Assembly (NCBI GenBank): GCA_022777455.1
Contig: JALFGI010000248.1
Location: 1 to 10,118 of the forward strand
DNA length: 10,118 nt
Direction of reading: 5' to 3'
From: Clostridiales bacterium
GTDB lineage: Bacteria; Bacillota_A; Clostridia; Oscillospirales; Oscillospiraceae
Part shown: positions 4,775 to 10,118 of the stretch, one piece after another
How the letters are laid out: every line of letters starts with the position of its first letter
Position numbering within the stretch: the stretch's first letter is position 1
The notes under the pieces: model-generated
What the model was told of the DNA's origin: nothing
Database searches by the model: none
Seen by the model: the letters and a program-made list of their open reading frames with translations, nothing else
Program-made: the position numbers and the translations under genes

Positions 4775-7222
4775 ATGATCGCTCAAATTGCTGTTTCTGC
4801 GGCTGTTTTTGCCATTGACAAGCCCTATTCCTACCGTATTCCCGGGGAAATGGAGCTGCAGCCCGGTCACCGGGTTCAAGTCAGCTTCGGGCGGGCCAAC
4901 AAGGCATCCGAGGGCATTGTCCTGGCGGTTGTGCCGGGGCAGGAGGAAGGGCTGAAAGCCGTTCAGCGGGTGCTGGACGACGAGCCCCTGCTCACGGCCC
5001 ACCAGCTTCGTCTGGCAGCCTTCCTGCGGGAGCGGTATTTCTGCACCTTTTTTGATGCCATCCGGGCCATGCTTCCTGCGGGGGTGTGGTTCAACACCAA
5101 AGCCAGTTTTTCCCTCACCCAGGACCGCAGCTGGAAGACGGCCGCCATCCGCAAGGAGGGGGCTGCTGCCATTTTGCAGCTTCTGGAAACCCTGGGCGCA
5201 GCGGCGGAGGAAGAGGTGCTGGAAAAAGCCGTGCCTTCCCGGGCAGTGTTCGAGGAGGCCATCGGCTATCTGCTGAAGAAAAAATGGATCACCTCCCAGC
5301 AGGAGTTTCAGCGCCGGATCGGAGATAAAACCGAGAAGGTGGCCACCCTGGCGGTGCCGGCGGAGCAGGCCATGGAGTTCGCCGCTGCCAGGCCCAAATC
5401 CGCCGCCCTGCAGCGCAGCGTTCTGGAACTGCTGTGCAGCGTGGGCAGTGGTGCGGTGAAGGACATCTGCTACTATACCGGCGCCACCGCCTCTACCCTG
5501 AAGCGGCTGGAGCAGCTGGGCTATGTCAGCTTTTCGGAGCGGCCCGTGCTGCGCTGCCGGGAGATTCGCCCCGCGGAAATTCAGCGCCCCCTGGTGCTGA
5601 ATGAGGAGCAACAGCGCTGCTATGAGGGACTTTCCGCCCAAATGGAACAGACGGCTCCCGGGGTGGCACTGCTCTACGGTGTCACCGGCTCCGGAAAGAC
5701 CTTGGTGTACATCCGCCTGATTCAGAAATGTCTGGAAAGCGGGAAAACCGCCCTGCTTCTGGTGCCGGAAATCGCGCTGACCCCCCAGCTTCTTGGCCTG
5801 ATGGCTGCCTGGTTCGGGGATGGCGTGGCTGTGCTCCACAGCAGTCTGGGTATGGCCGAGCGGTACGACCAGTGGAAACGGGTCCGCAGCGGCGAGGCCA
5901 GAGTGATCATAGGCACCCGCTCGGCGGTGTTTGCTCCCAGTACCCAGCTGGGGCTGATCATCCTGGACGAAGAACAGGAGCATTCCTATAAATCCGAAAA
6001 TTCTCCCCGGTATTCTGCCCGGGAAGTAGCCATCTGGCGGGGGGTAAAGGAGAATACCCTGGTGGTGTTCGGCTCGGCCACCCCCAGCGTGGAGAGTATG
6101 TATCGGGCCAAAACCGGGGATTATTCCCTGTATACGTTAAAAAATCGCTACAATGGCCGCCCCCTGCCGGAGGTAGAGATTGTGGACCTGCGGGAGGAAG
6201 TTAAGCTGGGGAACGACCTTTCCCTGAGCTATCCTCTGCGGGAAGCGATTCTGGACAACTGGAACCGGGGGGACCAGACGGTGCTCCTGCTCAACCGCCG
6301 GGGCAACAGCCGTGCCCTGGTGTGTGTGGACTGCCGCCAGACCCCGGAGTGTCCCCGCTGTTCCATTCCCATGACTTACCACAGCGCCAACGGGCGGCTG
6401 ATGTGCCACTACTGCGGCTTCTCCCAAAGCGTGCCCCAGCGCTGCCCCCAGTGCGGCGGCCCCATGAAAACCATGGGCACCGGCACCCAGAAGGTGGAGC
6501 AGGAGCTAAAGGCGCTGTTCCCGGAGATCACCGTGGACCGGATGGATGCCGATACGGTGAGCGCCGTGAACACCCATGAAAAAATTCTGGAGCATTTCCA
6601 GAAGGAAAATGTAGCCGTGCTCCTGGGTACCCAGATGGTGGCCAAGGGCCTGAATCTGCCGAAAGTCACCCTGGTTGGGGTGCTGGATGCGGACCTTTCC
6701 CTGTACACCGGCGGCTACCGGGCGGGAGAGACCACCTTCAACCTGCTCACCCAGGTGGTGGGACGGGCGGGCAGAGGTGAGCGGCCGGGCAGGGCGGTGG
6801 TGCAGACCATGGTCCCCGAGCATCGGCTGATTCAGCTGGCGGCCCGGCAGGATTACGATGGCTTTTACGATCTGGAAATCGGCCTGCGCCGGGTGCAGAA
6901 TGTGCCTCCCTTCGGCGACCAGCTGATGGTCACCTTCCAGGGACAGGAGGAAGGGGCGGTGCTCCGGGGGGCGGTGAAATTCCGGGACAGCCTGCGTTCC
7001 TGCCTGACCCAGCCCCAATATGCTTCCGCCCAGGCGGACATTTTGGGCCCCGCCCCCTGCCCGGTGCCGAAGATCAATTACCATTACCGCTACCGGCTCA
7101 CCGTCAACTGGCGCATGGACAAGCCCTTGCGCCAGCTGATTGCCTGGCTCCTGCAGGAATTCGGAAAAGACAAGCAAAACCGTGGCGTCTCCGCCTTCGC
7201 GGATGTGAACGGGTTTGAATGA
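4775..7222 (+). CDS. priA: Primosomal protein N' (replication restart helicase PriA)
   Basis: PriA recognises stalled or collapsed replication forks and reloads the replicative helicase. The 815-residue product is of normal family length. The N-terminal DNA-binding domain (about 1-105) is followed by a winged-helix region, then a superfamily 2 helicase core. The core has Walker A GVTGSGKT at 302-309, a Walker B box DEEQ at 398-401, GSATPS near 433-438, GTQMVAKG at 618-625 and QVVGRAGRG at 660-668. Eight cysteines of the two zinc sites are all present: 517, 520, 526, 529, 544, 547, 557 and 560. A C-terminal domain follows (about 690-815). The Walker B box reads DEEQ, where E. coli and B. subtilis have DEEH; the rest of the core looks intact. 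The start is supported by GGAGGG just upstream. The gene ends its block; a repeat-filled gap follows. Confidence 0.97.
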   Translation: MIAQIAVSAAVFAIDKPYSYRIPGEMELQPGHRVQVSFGRANKASEGIVLAVVPGQEEGLKAVQRVLDDEPLLTAHQLRLAAFLRERYFCTFFDAIRAMLPAGVWFNTKASFSLTQDRSWKTAAIRKEGAAAILQLLETLGAAAEEEVLEKAVPSRAVFEEAIGYLLKKKWITSQQEFQRRIGDKTEKVATLAVPAEQAMEFAAARPKSAALQRSVLELLCSVGSGAVKDICYYTGATASTLKRLEQLGYVSFSERPVLRCREIRPAEIQRPLVLNEEQQRCYEGLSAQMEQTAPGVALLYGVTGSGKTLVYIRLIQKCLESGKTALLLVPEIALTPQLLGLMAAWFGDGVAVLHSSLGMAERYDQWKRVRSGEARVIIGTRSAVFAPSTQLGLIILDEEQEHSYKSENSPRYSAREVAIWRGVKENTLVVFGSATPSVESMYRAKTGDYSLYTLKNRYNGRPLPEVEIVDLREEVKLGNDLSLSYPLREAILDNWNRGDQTVLLLNRRGNSRALVCVDCRQTPECPRCSIPMTYHSANGRLMCHYCGFSQSVPQRCPQCGGPMKTMGTGTQKVEQELKALFPEITVDRMDADTVSAVNTHEKILEHFQKENVAVLLGTQMVAKGLNLPKVTLVGVLDADLSLYTGGYRAGETTFNLLTQVVGRAGRGERPGRAVVQTMVPEHRLIQLAARQDYDGFYDLEIGLRRVQNVPPFGDQLMVTFQGQEEGAVLRGAVKFRDSLRSCLTQPQYASAQADILGPAPCPVPKINYHYRYRLTVNWRMDKPLRQLIAWLLQEFGKDKQNRGVSAFADVNGFE

Positions 7223-7228
7223 GCGATC

Positions 7229-7256
7229 TGTAGAGGGGAATATCATCCTCCCTTGC
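7229..7256. repeat. Short diverged palindromic repeat unit
   Basis: Directly after priA, the 27 bases from 7230 to 7256 align with 7298-7324 at 22 of 27 positions, sharing the central ATATCATCC. The stem of this copy is imperfect (two mismatches and one wobble pair), so it looks like a decayed relative of the better hairpin downstream. It might act as a weak structure behind priA, but there is no T-run to make it a convincing terminator. Confidence 0.55.
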
Positions 7257-7284
7257 AGGATCAGCCCACAGTGACGTACCATAC

Positions 7285-7450
7285 ACACAGCCAACCGTAG
7301 GGGCGGATATCATCCGCCCGTGCGGTACTAACCCACCCAATCACACAGCCCTGGCGAATTCGCACCATGCCGGACACAATACCATTCAACCAAACACGCA
7401 TTATTTCCAACCTGGCGGGCGGCTAATAGCCGCACCTACGGTGGCTGTGG
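7285..7450. repeat. Second-family palindromic element between priA and def
   Basis: An element of about 166 bases is bounded by inverted repeats: ACACAGCCAACCGTAGG at the left (7285-7301) and CCTACGGTGGCTGTGG at the right (7435-7450), which match apart from one extra base and one end mismatch. Just inside lies a hairpin at each end: GGGCGGAT-ATC-ATCCGCCC at 7301-7319 on the left, and the stem GCGGC-TAATA-GCCGC around 7419-7433 on the right. In the middle are a 10-base palindrome GCGAATTCGC (7354-7363) and a direct copy of CACACAGCC (7342-7350). There is no coding potential. It shares no arm sequence with the repeats at 2271 and 4284, so it is a separate family, again probably non-autonomous and mobile. 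Confidence 0.7.
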
Positions 7451-7478
7451 AGATATATTGAAGACGAGGAGAGAGAAT

Positions 7479-7964
7479 ATGGGACTTCGTAAAATTCTGA
7501 CAACCGACGAGCCCGCCCTGCACAAGGTTTGCAGACCGGTGGATAAATTCGACTGGCGGCTGCACAAGCTGCTGGATGATATGCACGAAACCCTGGCCGA
7601 GGCCAACGGCGTGGGCCTGGCCGCTCCCCAGGTGGGCATTCTGCGCCGGGTGGTGATCGTGGACACCGGAGAGGAAATCCTGGAGCTGGTGAACCCGGAG
7701 CTGCTGGAAACCGACGGGGAGCAGGAGGGGGCCGAGGGCTGCCTCAGCGTCCCGGGGAAGTACGGTCTGGTGAAGCGCCCCTATTACGCCAAGGTTCGGG
7801 CCCAGGACCGGGATGGAGAATGGTTCGAGGCGGAGGGCGAGGAGCTGATTGCCCGGTGCTTCTGTCATGAGCTGGACCATCTGGACGGCATTGTGTACAC
7901 CGAGGTCATGGAGCGCTTCCTGACCGAGGAGGAATTGAACGCGGAAGCGGAGGAAGAAGCTTGA
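7479..7964 (+). CDS. def: Peptide deformylase
   Basis: This metalloenzyme removes the formyl group from the first methionine of new proteins as they leave the ribosome. The product is 161 residues. All three signature motifs are intact: GVGLAAPQ at 44-51, EGCLS at 86-90 and HELDH at 130-134. The metal ligands Cys88, His130 and His134 and the catalytic Glu131 are present, so it should be active. The tail is strongly acidic (EEELNAEAEEEA). The ATG at 7479 with GAGGAGAG upstream is preferred over a TTG 21 bases earlier, which would sit next to the repeat element and lacks a good site. The stop overlaps the fmt start, linking the enzyme that removes formyl groups with the one that adds them. Confidence 0.97.
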   Translation: MGLRKILTTDEPALHKVCRPVDKFDWRLHKLLDDMHETLAEANGVGLAAPQVGILRRVVIVDTGEEILELVNPELLETDGEQEGAEGCLSVPGKYGLVKRPYYAKVRAQDRDGEWFEAEGEELIARCFCHELDHLDGIVYTEVMERFLTEEELNAEAEEEA

Positions 7965-8872
7965 GAGTTGTTTTCATGGGAACGCCGGACATTGCGGCCA
8001 CCTGCCTGAAAAAAATACTGGCGGACGGCTTCAACGTGGTGGGCGTTTATACCCAGCCCGACCGGCCCAAGGGCCGGGGCATGAAGTTGGTGGCTTCTCC
8101 CGTGAAGCAGGTTGCGGTGGACGCGGGGATTCCCGTGTTCCAGCCGGAAAACTTCCGGGAGGAAGAGACGATGCAGCAGCTGCGGGACTTAAAGCCCGAT
8201 GTGTGCGCCGTGGTGGCCTACGGAAGAATTCTGCCCCAGAAGGTGCTGGATATTCCCAAGTTTGGCTGCATCAACATCCATGCCAGCCTTCTGCCCAGCT
8301 ACCGGGGCTCTGCCCCCTACCAGTGGGCCGTGCTGGATGGTTTGAAGGAAACCGGCGTGACCGCCATGTATCTGGTGCGGGAAATGGATGCCGGTGACAT
8401 CATTGATGTTTCCAAGACGCCCATTGGCGAAAATGAGACCGCCGGAGAGCTGCTGGACCGGCTGGCAGTGCTGGGCGCGGACCTGCTGAGTAAGACCCTT
8501 TCCCGGTTTGCCGCCGGGGAGGAGGTGCCCTGTACCCCCCAGGACGAAAGTAAGGTCAGCTATGCCCCCATGCTGGACAAGACCATGTGCCCCATCGATT
8601 GGAGCAAGACCGCCCAGCAGGTTCATGACCATGTGCGCGGACTCCATCCCTGGCCCGTGGCCACCATGGAGCTGGAGGGGAAACTGTTTAAAGTGCACGA
8701 AACCAGAGTGGTGCCCGGTTCGGGAGAGCCCGGCAAAATTCTGGCGCTGAATAAAACCGGCCTCGTCATCGCCTGCGGAGAAGGCGCGGTGGAGATCCGT
8801 TCCCTCCAGGCCGAGGGCGGCAAGCGGATGGCTGCGCCGGACTACTTCCGGGGCCACCCCCTGAATTTCTGA
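7961..8872 (+). CDS. fmt: Methionyl-tRNA formyltransferase
   Basis: Fmt transfers a formyl group from 10-formyltetrahydrofolate to Met-tRNA(fMet), making the bacterial initiator tRNA. The product is 303 residues, near the family norm (about 310-317). The N-terminal Rossmann-type catalytic domain opens MRVVFMGTPD and carries NIHASLLPSYRGSAP at 105-119. The catalytic trio Asn105, His107 and Asp143 is present, the last in REMDAGD. The C-terminal OB-like tRNA-binding domain runs from about 205 and includes the WSKTAQQVHDHVRGLHPWP stretch. The start is a TTG inside the sequence TTGA, overlapping the def stop by 4 bases, with GGAGGAAG within the end of def as ribosome site. A rare start plus overlap suggests fmt translation depends on ribosomes finishing def. 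Its last base is shared with the rsmB start. Confidence 0.97.
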   Translation: MRVVFMGTPDIAATCLKKILADGFNVVGVYTQPDRPKGRGMKLVASPVKQVAVDAGIPVFQPENFREEETMQQLRDLKPDVCAVVAYGRILPQKVLDIPKFGCINIHASLLPSYRGSAPYQWAVLDGLKETGVTAMYLVREMDAGDIIDVSKTPIGENETAGELLDRLAVLGADLLSKTLSRFAAGEEVPCTPQDESKVSYAPMLDKTMCPIDWSKTAQQVHDHVRGLHPWPVATMELEGKLFKVHETRVVPGSGEPGKILALNKTGLVIACGEGAVEIRSLQAEGGKRMAAPDYFRGHPLNF

Positions 8873-10118
8873 TGGGTGCCCGGGAAACGGCGCTGAACGC
8901 GCTGATTGCCTGCCGGAAAAACGGCGCCTGGCCCAACGCTGCTCTGAAAGATTATCTGCAGCGGGACCGGCTGGACAGCCGGGACGCGGCTTTGGCCACC
9001 AGACTGGTGTACGGGGTGCTGCAGAACCGGGAGAAGCTGAGTTTCTATCTGAAGCAGTTCCTCACCGGCAAGCTCTCCGGGCTGCATCCGGTGGTGAAGG
9101 ACATTCTCCATCTGGGACTGTACCAGATTTCCGAATTGGACCGGGTGCCGGACAGCGCCGCCGTGAACGAGGCGGTAGAGCTGGCGAAAAAATACTGCCC
9201 CAAGCAGAAAAACGCCCCGGCTTTGGTGAATGCCGTGCTGCGAAAGGCCGCGTCCACCCGGGGCAGCTGGGTGGAGCCGGTGAGCTACGCGGAGCGGTAC
9301 AGCCACCCGGAGGAGCTGGTCACCCTTTTGAAAAAGAGCCTACCCAAGGGGAAGCTGGAGCCCATGCTCATTGCGGACAATACCGCTCCCCAGACGGTGG
9401 TGCAGGTGAATCTGCTGAAAATCACCACGGAAAAGTTAGTGGAATTGCTGGAAAACCAGGGCATCGGCTGGGAAAAACACCCCTGGATGGAAAGCTGTCT
9501 GATCCTCTCCGGTGTGGGCAATCTGGAGCGGCTGGATGCCTTCCGGGAGGGACTGTTTTATGTCCAGGACCCTGCTTCCCGGCTCAGTGTTCAGTGCGCG
9601 CAGCTTCAAAAGGGCTGGCATGTTCTGGACTGCTGTGCCGCCCCCGGAGGCAAGAGCTTTGCTTCTGCCATCGCCATGGAGGGCACGGGCAGCATCCTAT
9701 CCTGCGATATCTACCCCCACAAGGCGGAGCTGATTGCCAAAGGAGCCCATCGACTGGGTTTTGAGAACATCACCGTTCAGTGCCGGGATGCCGCCCTGGA
9801 AAATCCCCAGTGGCTTGGGCGGTTCGATGCGGTCATCGCCGACGTGCCCTGCTCCGGCTTGGGCATCATCCGAAAAAAACCGGACATTCGCTATAAAAAC
9901 CTGGCCGAGCTGGAGGGGCTGCCCCCGCTGCAGCGGGCCATCCTGGAAAACCAGGCGAAATACGTCCGCCCCGGCGGGGTGCTGCTGTATTCCACCTGTA
10001 CGGTGCTTCCAAGAGAGAACCAGGAGGTGGTGAACGCCTTCCTGGCGGACCACCCGGAATTTTGCACTGAGCCTCTGGACCTGCCGGAGGTGTTCCCCAG
10101 GAATGATACCGGGATGCT
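8872..10118 (+). CDS. rsmB: 16S rRNA (cytosine-967-C5) methyltransferase, 3' end missing
   Basis: RsmB methylates carbon 5 of cytosine 967 in 16S rRNA using S-adenosylmethionine. From the ATG at 8872, in a TGATG junction with fmt, the frame stays open to the window edge, giving 415 residues. The family is usually about 430-450, so only a short C-terminal piece is missing. An N-terminal NusB-like RNA-binding domain covers about 1-130. The catalytic part carries the SAM-binding motif DCCAAPGGKS at 253-262, the general PCSG motif at 326-329 with Cys327, and STCT at 374-377 with Cys376; these two cysteines are the catalytic pair of RNA m5C methyltransferases. FYVQDPASRL near 229-238 is also typical. 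No ribosome site lies close to the start, so translation probably couples to fmt. In B. subtilis rlmN follows, and that would be the expectation just beyond this window. Confidence 0.95.
   Translation, partial: MGARETALNALIACRKNGAWPNAALKDYLQRDRLDSRDAALATRLVYGVLQNREKLSFYLKQFLTGKLSGLHPVVKDILHLGLYQISELDRVPDSAAVNEAVELAKKYCPKQKNAPALVNAVLRKAASTRGSWVEPVSYAERYSHPEELVTLLKKSLPKGKLEPMLIADNTAPQTVVQVNLLKITTEKLVELLENQGIGWEKHPWMESCLILSGVGNLERLDAFREGLFYVQDPASRLSVQCAQLQKGWHVLDCCAAPGGKSFASAIAMEGTGSILSCDIYPHKAELIAKGAHRLGFENITVQCRDAALENPQWLGRFDAVIADVPCSGLGIIRKKPDIRYKNLAELEGLPPLQRAILENQAKYVRPGGVLLYSTCTVLPRENQEVVNAFLADHPEFCTEPLDLPEVFPRNDTGM

Noticed and set aside
4541..5983. Minus-strand open frame (480 codons) opposite rpoZ and priA
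   Set aside because: Same His/Gly/Gln-rich composition, no family match, and it covers two certain genes on the plus strand.
6506..7294. Minus-strand open frame (262 codons) reaching into the priA-def gap
   Set aside because: Mostly antisense to the 3' half of priA, begins inside a repeat element, and shows no protein family pattern.

Overview
The window is a GC-rich stretch of bacterial chromosome made almost entirely of housekeeping genes, all reading left to right on the plus strand. The gene order yicC-remA-gmk-rpoZ-priA-def-fmt-rsmB is the conserved Firmicutes arrangement known from Bacillus subtilis (yloC-ylzA-gmk-rpoZ-coaBC-priA-def-fmt-yloM). RemA and the cdaA-cdaR pair also point to Firmicutes. 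The high GC content and the style of intergenic palindromes suggest a gut-type Clostridia, possibly Oscillospiraceae or Ruminococcaceae. That lineage call is inference.

Layout: (1) 1-2256 holds a -10 box at the left edge, then cdaA (c-di-AMP synthase) overlapping cdaR (its YbbR-domain membrane partner). The usual third member, glmM, does not follow. (2) 2257-2531 is a gap filled by a roughly 200-bp palindromic repeat, copy A. (3) 2532-4260 holds yicC, remA and gmk; remA and gmk overlap by 4 bp. (4) 4261-4549 is a gap filled by copy B of the same repeat. (5) 4550-7222 holds rpoZ and priA; the coaBC gene found between them in B. subtilis is absent. (6) 7223-7478 is a gap filled by a second, unrelated family of small palindromic elements. 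(7) 7479 to the right edge holds def, fmt and rsmB, joined by stop/start overlaps; rsmB is cut off by the window end.

The genes cover nucleotide second messenger synthesis (cdaA/cdaR), RNA processing (yicC), a transcription regulator (remA), GMP phosphorylation (gmk), RNA polymerase assembly (rpoZ), replication restart (priA), the formyl-methionine cycle (fmt adds the formyl group to initiator tRNA, def removes it from finished proteins) and rRNA methylation (rsmB). Within each block junctions are tight (overlaps or gaps of at most 32 bp), so each block looks like one transcription unit.

I see no defence system, CRISPR array, prophage, toxin-antitoxin pair or other obvious new system. The least explained content is the intergenic repeats. 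All three gaps longer than 200 bp are occupied by structured, probably non-autonomous mobile repeats, and they fall exactly at the block boundaries.
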